A DNA stretch of 64,000 bases. Source: Anadara kagoshimensis. Taxonomy: Eukaryota > Mollusca > Bivalvia > Arcoida > Arcidae. The stretch is from assembly GCA_021292105.1 (NCBI GenBank), contig CM037857.1:32744680-32808679 (forward strand). Direction: 5' to 3'. Numbering within the stretch: the stretch's first letter is position 1; each line of letters begins with the position of its first letter. Both the position numbers and the translations under genes were made by a program. Below are positions 40,561 through 51,101 of this stretch, piece by piece. The notes below the pieces were generated by a model. It made no database searches. It saw only the letters and a list, made by a program, of their open reading frames with translations, and was not told the DNA's origin.

Positions 40561-42129
40561 GGATCCAGTTGTTTAAAAATTGCTTCTTAATTTTAAATTT
40601 TAAATTAATTTTCACAGAAATGTTCAATATTGCTTGATTCTGTCATTTTTTGGCTTTTTTAGTGACAATAGTGCAATAATTTATATTCTTGATGGGGACA
40701 TAAAACCCCATTCAATTAATTAATCAAGGCTGACACATTGACATGTTGCAATTGTTTGTCAATACTGTAAGAGTTATCCCTCTTTGTATGTTTATCATCC
40801 TCAGTCATAATATTTATGGTAATTTGTTTAGCCCAATAGTATGTATAAATTTATGCATGGTTGTCAGGAAATTTGAAAAATTAGGGAAGTGTCTGGTAAT
40901 TTTTTTTCTTAAGACCTGTGCCCCCTTAGAGTTTTAGTTATGCCAGTCTGTCAATCGACCATAATTTTCTTGATTTTTCCCGATTTTGAGTTCTTTCCGA
41001 TTTTTTCATGAATTTGTTAGATAAACTCCTGATTTTAAGCCAAACCTAAAAAAAAACCATAATATGTTGGAATTATTTTAGTGTAAAGCATGTTTGTTTT
41101 TAAGTTTGTGTTTAGCTTGGCAATTATATATTGACATTCTGATAATGACCTTTATTTAAAATCAAAAACATCATATAAGCTGAAGGTCTTTACGTACTTA
41201 GAGGCGAGAAATGCAGCCATTTATTTATTTATTTTATTTTATTTATTTATTTTTTGATTTTTATCAATAAAAATCCCTTATAATCTCCTGATTTTTAACT
41301 AAAATCCCTCCTGATTTTCAAATTTTTTTAGCAAAAAAGTACTTGACAGACTGTTATGCATTTTTCTTATCAGGTCTACTCTTTCAACACTACTGAACAT
41401 ATTGGACTATATTCTAAGTGTTTGTTTTCTACAAAAATTTTCATTCGTGGGACTTTTTGTTTTAACTCTACATTGTTATAATAACGCGTTTATTTATTAT
41501 ATTTTGGGTGTGACATAATGTGTTTGTGTTTACATTTGGATTACATAAAGGACTACCAAAATTTCAGTTGTCATACAGTTTATTAACCTGCCTTTACGGC
41601 CACCTCTGTATAAGGACCAACTGCTTTTAAACACCATTAGATTTGTATCCTAATTGTTCTTTATTAATAATTTTAACCTGGATATAAGGGCCAGATGCCT
41701 ATAAAGGACACTTTTACTGGTTCCCTTGGGTGGCTTTTATAGACAGGTTTGACTGCATAGGTATTATTGGATCTGGTTGGTCACATCACATAATACATGT
41801 ACGTATGTTTAGAGAAATCGTATTGTGATATATCGGTATATCGATAATATTGCACATCATTTATATTTGAAGGTGGTATCTTAATTTAATGATCTAAATG
41901 TATCCAACAAAGTTGGCTGTTTTTTTTTGTTTGTTTGTTTTATTTTTTTAAACAAATTTCTTAGAATTTTTTGCAATTTTGGGAAGATATCTGAAATTTG
42001 AGAAATTATTTTTTTCCAAAGTCAAAACACTGTCTTAGCTGATTAACTCTGATCAGATTAACATTTGTATAAATATTTATGGATTACAATATGTGTTAAA
42101 TTGGATCACCAGTAACATGGTCACACATA
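40561..42129. other. Gene-free AT-rich stretch
   Basis: No exon recognised. It holds a SINE-tail relic at about 40,680-40,722 (GATGGGGACATAAAACCCCA then AATTAATTAATCAA) and a (TTTA)n run at 41,220-41,260. Confidence 0.45.
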
Positions 42130-42133
42130 CATG

Positions 42134-42424
42134 CAGGGTTAGCTCTGTCATTTGCCAATTTAGCTATTGCTAATTATCATATTTTGCTGCAAAATTAGCT
42201 TCTGACTTGTATTTTTGCTCCAAAATTTTGATTAATTTCATGATGAAAATCACTGATTATTTTATTTTTTACAGTGTTAATCAAGAACAATCTTTACAGC
42301 AGTTTAAAAGATCTAAATTTGAGATGTTTCTTATTTTGTGTATCTTAAACCTATAAATTGGCGTCTGAATTTTAAAATTAGCTAATTTTTGGCTTCAACT
42401 TTTTGGGACCCAGAGCTAACCCTG
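42134..42424. mobile_element. 291-bp MITE, TIR CAGGGTTAGCTCTG, flanked by CATG
   Basis: The left end CAGGGTTAGCTCTG mirrors CAGAGCTAACCCTG at the right; CATG stands outside both ends (42,130-42,133, 42,425-42,428). TIR quality drops after 14 bp, but the inner AATTAGCTA segments are also inverted. CAGGG-type ends resemble hAT elements, yet an 8-bp duplication is not present. Confidence 0.75.
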
Positions 42425-43382
42425 CATGTAATGCTATGGTGCAGTGTGTATGTGTGTACACATTTTCCCATTGTCACTCACCAGATTTCAGTCAAACCTT
42501 GTCAAAAGCATGTATGCAGTGTTTGCACTGGGCTTTGCCAATGTCACCAATTTCTACATTTCTTTACAGTGCAGTGTGTGTATGTGTGTACATGTGTCAT
42601 TAACACATTTTCCACTTGTTGCTGGGCAGATAGTGTGGATGGTTTTAATTTTGTTGGGTGCAATTTTCATGGAATCAGTAAAATCTATCATTTTGTTGGG
42701 TCATAAATTTGTGGTTTCACTGAATGTTGAAATTGTAGTATGGAACCTTGATAAGGAGGTCCATAAATCAAGACCTGACAATCACATGCTTCTTGATAAT
42801 GTTTTGGTTTATCGATCTCTGTAGTATGAGTAATTAAGAGATTAGGAATCGGTACTGAAAGAATGATTCTCAAAACGCCGAGCTATCCGCCTATAGGAAT
42901 ATATACGCCAGAAACTAGGTAACACCCTTTTTGAGCCTCTATAGGTGCCACTACGTGAGGCCAAATATAAATAAATCTCTGTGTAAATATATCCGTTGCA
43001 TATGAATAACATTTTTCCTTTTTTATAATGACGTGTGTGGACACTGACTTTACTGGTTGGTTGCCATTACTCTGCTAGAAAGTCGCATGCACAAAAACAA
43101 AAACCCACGTGTCACAATGACTTGATTTGTTTTGCGCCGTAATGCGTATATATTGTGTCAGTATGATATTTCAGTTTAGGTCGACATATTTGCATTTAGA
43201 TGGAATCAGTGATAGAAGACATTCAATGAACTCTGCTGTTAGAACCACCTGTGCTGCACAACTGTGAAGCATTTTGCAGACCGCATAGTGTTGCTAAGAA
43301 TTAATGGGAAAGACCATTTCTAAACTTTGTCAAGAGCAGTCTTAACGCAAAGCTTTTAGATCTTAGTGCTATGGACTTTAAT

Positions 43383-43718
43383 GAGTTGAGTTGAGTAATG
43401 GTGTTTAACGTCCCAGTCAAGAATATTTCACTTATATCGAGACGTCGCCGGCTATAGGCGAAGGTGCAGAAATTTTGCCTGTGCGTTGCGCTGATGGAAT
43501 TATACAACGGGGTTCTTTAGCGTGCCAAGCCCACCGTGAGACGGGACCTCGTTCATTTTAAGTTCCCATCCGAAAGAACCGCGACTTTCATTTCGTAATG
43601 CCAAGTGCTATGCGAAAGAACAGTCACTACCCACTTTCAAGTCATGGATCAGACCCGGCCGGGGATCGAACCCACGACCTCCCACTTTCGCAGCAAGCAC
43701 TCTACCAACTGAGCACTT
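43383..43718 (-). mobile_element. Full-length tRNA-headed SINE
   Basis: Minus orientation: tail at 43,383 (GAGTTGAGTAATGGTGTTTA), CGTCGCCGGCTATAGGCG, body AAGTTCCCATCCGAAAGAAC, head with GGGATCGAACCCACGACCTC and CTACCAACTGAGC (inverted A box). About 336 bp, inserted in the CGCCGAGCTATCC element. Confidence 0.9.
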
Positions 43719-44179
43719 TAATGATATAACCTTTGTTGCAAGATTATCAAGGATGACGTATTTGACGAAAATGTCAATTCTTGCCTGAATTCGAGGACCG
43801 CAGGCTTATGATCTTCAGTCCTGCTCAGCTAGTGACATTTATCGCATATGAAACCTATCCCGACTTTTCATCTATAGCCTTTTTTTCGTGCGACGATTGC
43901 ACTTAAACAATTTAATGTTTTGGCATTTTATTTACTAGCACGTGTTCATCGTACACGAAACACACGGGAAATTACAAGTGGCCTTAAACTGAACTGTAAT
44001 GTCGCTGTATATATTATATGTATAAAGCAAATGTGTGTGCATGCCTTTATTTCTATTATGTTATTTGTGGCAGAAAGAAATAATATTGTAAATGACACAA
44101 AGTAAGATAAAAAAAAAAGAAAGAAATAAAGTAGTAAAATGTACATTCTATTCAAATTAATTAAGATAAAAAATAAATT

Positions 44180-44251
44180 GGTAATGTGGGTATTTGAACC
44201 CACAACATAAGACATAATAGTCCCTACATATATCCACTACACCACGCAGGC
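44180..44251 (-). tRNA. tRNA-like relic
   Basis: On the minus strand, GTGGTGTAGTGGATA (A-box-like) and TGTGGGTTCAAATACCCAC (B box in a perfectly paired T arm) are 72 nt apart end to end. The acceptor stem does not pair, so it is a pseudogene or SINE head. Confidence 0.35.
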
Positions 44252-45023
44252 AATTGTTGTCATTAAGGATTTATTAATATCAAGTACAAGTATAGTACGG
44301 TATATTAAGGGGTTATATTGGGGTTACTCTCTGAACATTGATTTTTACAAAATTCAGTACCAGCGCATATCTCTCCATTGACAAAACTTTGCATACCTAA
44401 CAGTATAATAATATAGTTTTTCTATTCAAAATATCTTTAATGGAGAGGCATGCGCTCTATGTGTATTTATTAAAAACTTGTTGATTTTCACTGACTTGTT
44501 CCATGTTTGTATAGAGTTATACAGAGGCAAACCCAATGAATTATATGTGTTAAACATTTAATGCAATATTTTTCTGAGAATTTTACCATATAAATTTTTA
44601 CATAATGATATTAGCTTTAGGTTTTTTCACTATCAATATGTATTCAACATACTTTTAAATTTTGAATCCTATAGGCGGATAGCTCGGCGTTTTGGGTATC
44701 ATCCTTTGTGTTTTGTGTAAAAAAGCTTGTTACCATTGATCCAATTGCAATAAAATATGGTGGCCTACATGTTACATGTTAGTTACTACAATATCTTTAT
44801 ACTTGTGGATAATATTTCGTGGTGGTCATAAATCCGCTAAACCCACTAAATTGAGCGCCCCCCCCCCCCCCCCTCAAAAAAAAATTGATTTCACAGCATT
44901 TAAGTGAAACTTTGTTGAAAGTATGTTTGCAGTGTATGCGCTTGGCTATACCAATGTCACCAACTGCACTTAGCAAAATTTTGGTGACCTGTACACCTGT
45001 AATTATGAGGTATTGACACATGC

Positions 45024-46517
45024 CAGGTCTGGGATCCACCCGAAACGGGGGATAAATCGAAATCGCCCGATCGGGGGATAAAGCGTCTAAGCGTTTTTGT
45101 GACTATAACATCGCGCATGCGTATTTCATTTGTTTGCCAAGAAACCGGCTTAAAATCGAGTAAAATTGATGACCTTTTATAAAAAACGGCCGCGGGGGTT
45201 CATTTCTAAGTAGGGGGACTCAAAATTTTGAACAGTTATAGTAAACATATATTTCTAAAGATCTGTCGTGCGGAAAAAAATTCTGTCGTGCGGATAAAAA
45301 TGCACTTCCGGTTAAAAATGTTCCAGTTAAAAATACATCGTAGTTACGGGTATAGAAATAATAAAAGAACTGTTTCTTACCTGGTGCAGATGTGTGATAA
45401 GAAGAAAAAACAGATAAATGCACAACTTATTGTTAATGTGCATTTTGTAACTAACTCTTTGAAGATATTTTTTCATTTTCTGTCTGAATTTCGTTTCCCC
45501 GGCCCCTCATCTATTAAATATCAAAACGTTTTACAATCTACACATTCCTTCATGAAATAACTTGTTATTGTTCAGGGTAAAATGTTCAGGTTGTGTTATA
45601 AGTATTCTATTGTAAAGTCAGATGAAAAGCTTGTAAATACGTAATAATAGTATATGTTTCAATTCTCAATCCAATGCCATAATATACTAACTAAGCTTTT
45701 AGTGGCAATTTGATTTTCCTGTTTTTAACCAGTGCATATATAGCTATATGTCGGGAGAATAGGGTAAATCTAGATGGTGCTTTTAGTTCTAACATAATTA
45801 TTATAAACTAAAGATAGCCTCCTGTTCTTTATTACAAACAAAAGAAATCATATTTCAATTGGACATTGATAATGACTGAAATTTATTAAGAGTTGTATCT
45901 TTCTGAGCCGTTCATATCTTTTTGAGCTGTTCATTGTTTAAGCTTATCGGGGGAGGCTAAAAAAATTGAGAGAGACATGTAATACTAATAATTTAAAATA
46001 ATAACAATAAACAAAAGCGGAATTAACTATTACGATTGATTGTATCATCCAATTGGTTTTGAAGTGACTTGCTTGGAATTCCGAACCCAGTTTATACTAT
46101 ATACAAAAATTATTTATAAATTAAAAATAAAAGGAAAAAATCTGAAAAAATGAATGTCGTCCTCTGATTGAAAAACAAGATAAAATAGTGTATTGATTTT
46201 TTAATTGAGTTAATTTTTAGATTATAATTAACAATCAACTTGTGTTTAATTAAAAATCTTCATTCAATTGTTCTTTCATGCCATCATTGGAATACACTGC
46301 CGATATGTCTGCTATTAGTACCTGTTGCCTGTCGGATTGACAAAGCTTTATTGACAACCGCGAGTAGATGTACGATACACCGGATGTCTACATAAGGTAG
46401 TATTACTCACGAGCATCGGAACTCTTCTGTGTACTCGCGTGTATACCCTCAAGAATTACCTCCCTTTGATTGTCCCCCGATCGGGCGATCCCCCGTTTCG
46501 GGCTGATCCCAGACCTG
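45024..46517. mobile_element. 1,494-bp element, TIR CAGGTCTGGGATC, flanked by CATGC
   Basis: The ends CAGGTCTGGGATC are followed by CCCGAAACGGGGGAT, then CGCCCGATCGGGGGA, inverted at the other side (46,469-46,517); the left copy has an 8-9-bp insertion. CATGC occurs directly outside both ends (45,019-45,023 and 46,518-46,522), a perfect 5-bp duplication. The TIRs are strikingly GC-rich and carry CCCCCGATCGGGCG self-complementary parts. A 110-residue frame inside (45,228-45,560) has no recognisable domain. Confidence 0.8.
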
Positions 46518-46644
46518 CATGCTGAAGCCAGTGATGGACTAGTGAACAGTCATTAATGACTGGTATTGTATACCATGTGGTGGTGTAAATTGTTAATTTA
46601 AGTGAAAGCAAGACAATCCAATTAACGACAGGTTAATCGCTGTA

Positions 46645-46865
46645 ATGTCGGAGTGTGTCAATATACACTGGTGCCCTCCCGAAAGTGTAAAACAGTTGAA
46701 CACAGAATTAATTTTATATTCAAAAGGCTCAGTAGAGCTATTGCAATCTATTACTGCGGAAACTTTGCATTCTAATCTCTCCAAACTGGGTCATCATAGC
46801 CACCTCGTGATATATTCTTTCGCATGTGAACTCCTGCCTGTGTATTATTCGACGATGTACCATGG
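46645..46865 (+). CDS. Possible first coding exon of an unrecognised gene
   Basis: From ATG at 46,645 the frame encodes MSECVNIHWCPPESVKQLN, then SKGSVELLQSITAE, then KLGHHSHLVIYSFACELLPV, ending YHG. It stops at TAA, but ACCATGG followed by GTAAATG supplies a good donor at about 46,865. The composition (balanced hydrophobic helices, few low-complexity runs) is more protein-like than any other frame between 27 and 64 kb, and it lies outside the recognised repeats. I do not recognise the family. Later exons could lie in the duplicated region downstream, but I cannot join any of them in phase with confidence. An element-derived or chance frame is the alternative. Confidence 0.4.
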
Positions 46866-47108
46866 GTAAATGTTGGATTATTTCTAAATCTAAGTTAGTT
46901 ACAGTACCTGATAAATGATATACAAACCTTTAACTTAACACCCCTATTAAATTGGATTCTTCCCAATTCTCCCACTTTTAATTACTGGTAAATATAAACA
47001 TTGTTCTTAAATGTTATTTTAGTAATTATAGTCCATTTCCTTATCCTTCAATTCATTACCTGGAATTTTTACCCTGTTAAAACATTTTTGACATGTAAAG
47101 AAAAAAAA

Positions 47109-47113
47109 ATAAA

Positions 47114-47152
<39 letters not shown>
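47109..47152. repeat. (ATT)n microsatellite
   Basis: About fifteen ATT units after an A-run. Confidence 0.95.
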
Positions 47153-47329
47153 GCACTTATTTATGAATTATGATAATTAGATCCAGCCAAATAACACTGG
47201 TCATCTTTAATTGTAAAAAAGTTAAAAAATTTATAAAAAATTAAACAAGAGAAAAGTGTCAATGTAACACATGCCCCCACTTTATTCATGATAGATTATT
47301 TGAATGAGGTTTACTCTCCAATGCAAGAT

Positions 47330-47580
47330 TATTTCACTTATATCAAAACGTCACCAAGTACAGGTGAAAGTGCAGAAATTTATACTTCTGCATTGCACTA
47401 TGCAGTGAAGGTTTTTTAATCTACTGAGGCCTTAACTGTGACTTAAGACTTGGCATCTAAAAGACATGTGAGCTTATATGGTGCAGAATGTGCATGTTTC
47501 ATGAAAAGTTGGTAGAGTGCTCGCTCCATAAGTGGGAGGTCATGTGTTCGAACCCCGGCCGGGTCTGACTCAAGATTTAA
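47330..47580. mobile_element. SINE fragments, rearranged
   Basis: An inverted tail (ATTATTTCACTTATATC, AACGTCACCAAG, 47,330-47,400) lies next to a plus-oriented head (TTGGTAGAGTGCTCGCTCCA, then TGTGTTCGAACCCCGGCCGG, 47,508-47,567). The opposite orientations show two partial copies or an internal inversion. Confidence 0.65.
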
Positions 47581-47793
47581 AAAAACCATTAACCTTGTTA
47601 AAACTATTTTTAACATAAAAAAGTAATTATAAGCTCGAGACCCTGGAAAAGCATCACATTTTTTCTCTCGTCGCTTTTTTAGAAGATTTTGCACCCATAC
47701 ATCACCGTTGTCTAGTTTTCTTAGCCATGGTAGAGCAATGAACTAATTACACTGTATCATGGTTTCAAGCTTTACTGAAATCGACCCATTAGT

Positions 47794-47877
47794 TGCCTAT
47801 AGCTGGCAATGCCTCAATATAAGTGAAATATTCTTGACTGGGATGTTAAACACCATTACTCAACTCAACTCAACTCC
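47794..47877 (+). mobile_element. SINE 3'-tail relic
   Basis: CTATAGCTGGCAATGCCTCA, then AGTGAAATATTCTTGACTGG and GATGTTAAACACCATTACTC followed by a short ACTCA repeat. Confidence 0.8.
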
Positions 47878-48249
47878 ACCTGGATTAAATTGTATTAAAC
47901 AATAAATATAAGTGCATTTGTATTCCATGCCTTTTAAGAAAGATGTGGATATTTAATATAAAGTTCAGTACTTCCAGACACTTCCAGTACAGAGTTATTT
48001 CCAAAACTATGAAGCACTATTTTACTAAACTTGGTGCAAAATAACATTAAAAGGTGCCCATATCACTAGTCTTAGTTGATTTGCCCTTTTTCCGGAAGTT
48101 ATGACATTTATGTTTCTTAAGTAACCTTCAAATTTGGATCAAAGGTCAAGGTCACAGCTAAATGTTTTACCTGCAAAACTCTACACAAGTGGAAATAACA
48201 AAAAAGTGCCCACTGATGGTGGATCCTAATTCACTGAATTTGCTTGTTA

Positions 48250-49350
48250 TATTTGTAGATGTGAAAAAGAGCTATGAGCAGAATCAACAGTTTGCTGAAG
48301 ATTTTGATGTTATTGATGTAACAGCAGTAACAAAAATTAAGTAACCATATCAATATATATATGATGATCAAATGGCTGTTCAGTAAGGATAATATTCAAT
48401 CAGTATGGTCTCAATAAGTGTGTTTTAGATAGCTGCTGTTCAACCCTGCTTTCATGTTGTAATTTGTTTTTGGTGGCTCATTTTTGGTCTTTTTGGTGTT
48501 AAAATTTTAAGTAGTGCTTTATCCTTTCCGCCAGCTTGACCCCAATACTTCTGACAAAGAAATGGATTCAGAAACCTTGACAGTGTTTTGAATTTTAACT
48601 AAGGATCATTGATGTATTGCAAAATCGAATTTTTGGAGTATACAAATGTAATTGATGATCAAATAATGGCATACAGTCCATTACTTACATTTGTCATGTA
48701 GTACTTTTGAGTTTTTATGCATGCTTTTATAAAAATTCAAAAGTTGCACATAACATTCACAAGACTAAAACACTAAAATGTCTTGTTTGCTAATCCTGCA
48801 TTCTTTTTCTTCCCTTTACTTCACTCTTTTTTATCCCATAACATTCATGTCATTATTTGTAAAGGGGTATTTTTGCCCTCATCGAGAAAAATGCTAAATT
48901 AGTTTTGGTCTTTATATACATCAATGTTCCTTGGTTAATTGTAAAGACACTGTCAAGGTTTCTGAATTCAATTCTTCATCAGAGGTGTTAGGATCAAACT
49001 TGAAAATATGAAATTCTGTGTTATAGTGGAGACATCTTGAAAGCATCAACCACTGCATGAGACCAGGAAAAGACTGGCAGTACACACCTTGAGACCAGAC
49101 TAATTGATGAATCCTAACCTGTACAATCATAAGACACTCATATTGCATGCACTTCAGCAAATAATTATAAGCCAAATAAGTGAAATAATTAAAAGAATAT
49201 ATGTCTGTTTAAATGATCACATATTGGGACCAAATTTCACATAGCCTAAAACAGACCTTATAAATCAATGCCCCATGTGACGACAGCCATGGCTTATTAA
49301 AGAACCCTCTCTGCACATTGCCCGGACCTTATTCCAAAGGTCAATATTTC
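48250..49350 (+). repeat. Segmental duplicate related to 60,105-61,100 and 62,722-63,945
   Basis: It opens with an exon-like block (DVKKSYEQNQQFAEDFDVID) followed by GTAACCATATCAATATAT, repeated with changes at 60,108-60,160. Next comes CAATCAGTATGGTCTCAATA (also at 60,205 diverged, 62,735 and 63,351), and then ACCTTGAGACCAGACTAATT (also at 63,003 and 63,619). The order is conserved, so these are diverged copies of one larger duplicated segment flanking the 1.3 kb array. Confidence 0.75.
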
Positions 49351-49354
49351 TCCC

Positions 49355-49430
49355 ACTTCATCTATAGCTGGCAACGTCTCGGGTGTAAGTGAAATATTAT
49401 TGACTGAGACGTAAATACCCAATTCAGTCA
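49355..49430 (+). mobile_element. SINE 3'-tail relic
   Basis: CTATAGCTGGCAACGTCTCG, AGTGAAATATTATTGACTGA and GACGTAAATACCCAATTC. It lies just before the start of the tandem array. Confidence 0.75.
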
Positions 49431-50122
49431 AATACAAGCAGTTGAGACCTACAGAATTAACATCATCAATGGTCTATTTGACTTGTTTTGCTGGGTTTTG
49501 TTGTGGTTTTCTCTTTGTAACATTGGCTAATGTCAAATAATGGGACACTAGCAAAATGCTTAACCAGTCAAGAGTATATTCACTTATATCAAGATAAATG
49601 ATATATTGTATTTTCATGTACACTAATGTAGCTTTCTTTTGCAAGAAAAACGGGTGTTGAATTGGAACAATACCTGTCAATCATCGATGGAGGAAAGATC
49701 AGCAATCAGTGCTGTACACACACATGGAGGATGGAGGTTTCATTCTGCAACCAGGCAGAAGAACAAGACGATGATGCAGTATTATGTTATTGGATAGGTA
49801 TATAAATGCAATACACACATGAACATATTAATCTTTTTAGTTTTGATTTTAAGCCTGTGTTTATTCTTAAATGGTTCTTCCACTGTTCCAGACCAGACTG
49901 CTTCTTCTGTATGAAGAAAATAATCCTTACTGGCATTTAATATAAAAAGAAAACAATTTGTAGCTTAAAACATAAAGACTATAAAACCAATGTGTAAAAA
50001 ATGAAACTGCTGTAGAACAAAGTACTGCTGGGAAATATCTACTATTTTATCTAACATTAAACTAGTTTTTCTATCTGATTTGACGAAATACAAGTTTTAT
50101 CAAACACACGTGATACAGAATC

Positions 50123-50197
50123 TTGTATCACCACACTGTGGTGATACAACATTGGCGGTAAAGTGCACGTGCACTTTCTCATTGTGACGTCACGTCA
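50123..50197. promoter_or_regulatory. Palindrome cluster with CRE-type site, repeated in eight array units
   Basis: Three self-complementary elements in 75 bp: a 27-bp hairpin with 13-bp arms (TTGTATCACCACA), the perfect 18-bp AAAGTGCACGTGCACTTT containing an E-box CACGTG, and TGACGTCACGTCA with a full CRE octamer. Equivalent clusters: 51,427-51,501, 52,734-52,808, 54,041-54,115, 55,348-55,422, 56,651-56,725, 57,953-58,027 and 59,199-59,273. The second copy has lost the E-box (GCATGTGC). Bases between the elements hardly vary. CREB/ATF and bHLH proteins bind such sites in animals; a regulatory role here is inference. Confidence 0.5.
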
Positions 50198-50555
50198 TGT
50201 CAAATGTCATAACATAGTTCAGTGGTTTTCTGTGGTAAAATGTATTTTTTTCACATAAAGTATTGGTTTTTTTTATTATTTTAATAACCTAATTGGAAAT
50301 GTAAGATAAAAATGTCATATACACAGTGTGTATATAATATGTATTTATATAGCTATGGACCACTCATTGTACAATATTTGTTGGAAGATTAAAATCCAAA
50401 TATCTTAAAGAACACATTATATACCATGTTTTTTTACTATATGCAGTTCTTGTAAATAGTTGAAAATGTAATCAATGGTCTATTTGACTTGTTTTTCTGG
50501 GTTTTGTTGTGGTTTTCTCTCGACATTGCCTAATGTCAAGTTCATGGTTTTTCAG

Positions 50556-50650
50556 ATAACAGAAGATGAATTGGACTTCAAGGACCAGATGTGCCCCAAA
50601 TGAAGACACTAGACGACAAGAAGAAACAAAGAATCCAGGATCTCATTGTG
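50556..50650 (+). pseudogene. Exon-like segment 1 of the array unit (repeated)
   Basis: It follows a TTCATGGTTTTTCAG acceptor and precedes GTATTTTTTC. The first frame reads ITEEDELDFKDQMCPK (ITEDELDF in this first copy) and hits TGA; one base over, the rest reads MKTLDDKKKQRIQDLIV. This looks like one exon split by a one-base shift. Equivalent segments appear about every 1.3 kb (51,862, 53,169, 54,476, 55,780, 57,081, 58,325 and 59,592), and those examined carry the same break. Confidence 0.4.
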
Positions 50651-50949
50651 GTATTTTTTCTATTTTTTCTGTAATTGACCTGGCAAGCTGAAAGTCATTT
50701 ATTTGATCTTCACAGCAGGGAATTGCCAGGGAACTAGCATCTCAACTTTGAAGTCAAGATTATTTCACTTGATATTACAATCATAAATCTGATGATTTAT
50801 GATGGCAGATTCTCCAATTAAAAGTCAGTAGCTTAAATTGGGAATACATTGTAGCAGAAATGCTTAACCAGTCAAGAGTATATTCACTTATATCAAGATA
50901 AATGATATATTGTATTTTCATGTACACTAATGTAGCTTTCTTTTGCAAG

Positions 50950-51101
50950 AAAAACGGGTGTTGAATTGGAACAATACCTGTCAATCATCGATGGAGGAAA
51001 GATCAGCAATCAGTGCTGTACACACACATGGAGGATGGAGGTTTCATTCTGCAACCAGGCAGAAGAACAAGACGATGATGCAGTATTATGTTATTGGATA
51101 G
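50950..51101 (+). pseudogene. Exon-like segment 2 of the array unit (repeated)
   Basis: Between TTTCTTTTGCAAG and GTATATAAATG. One frame is open throughout: KTGVELEQYLSIIDGGKISN, then QCCTHTWRMEVSFCNQAEEQ, then DDDAVLCYWI, leaving one base. Copies are present in every unit; the last, at 59,993-60,080, is altered and shortened. No domain recognised. The acceptor lacks a long pyrimidine tract, so real splicing is uncertain. These segments may be decayed exons amplified with the unit. Confidence 0.35.

Larger units (their letters stand above)
42858..44707. mobile_element. 1.85 kb element, TIR with CAAAACGCCGAGCTATCCGC
   Basis: Inverted ends CAAAACGCCGAGCTATCCGC followed by CTATAGGAAT, identical over about 28 bp, with weaker similarity outward (AAAGAATGAT against AAAGGATGAT). 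No clear target duplication. The interior contains a SINE (43,383-43,718) and a tRNA-like sequence (44,180-44,251), and no transposase. Confidence 0.75.

Noticed and set aside
42389-42824. Plus-strand frames of 105-126 residues with Cys/Val-rich sequence
   Set aside because: They cross the right end of the CAGGGTTAGC MITE and a TGTGTG-rich stretch; no splice or domain support.
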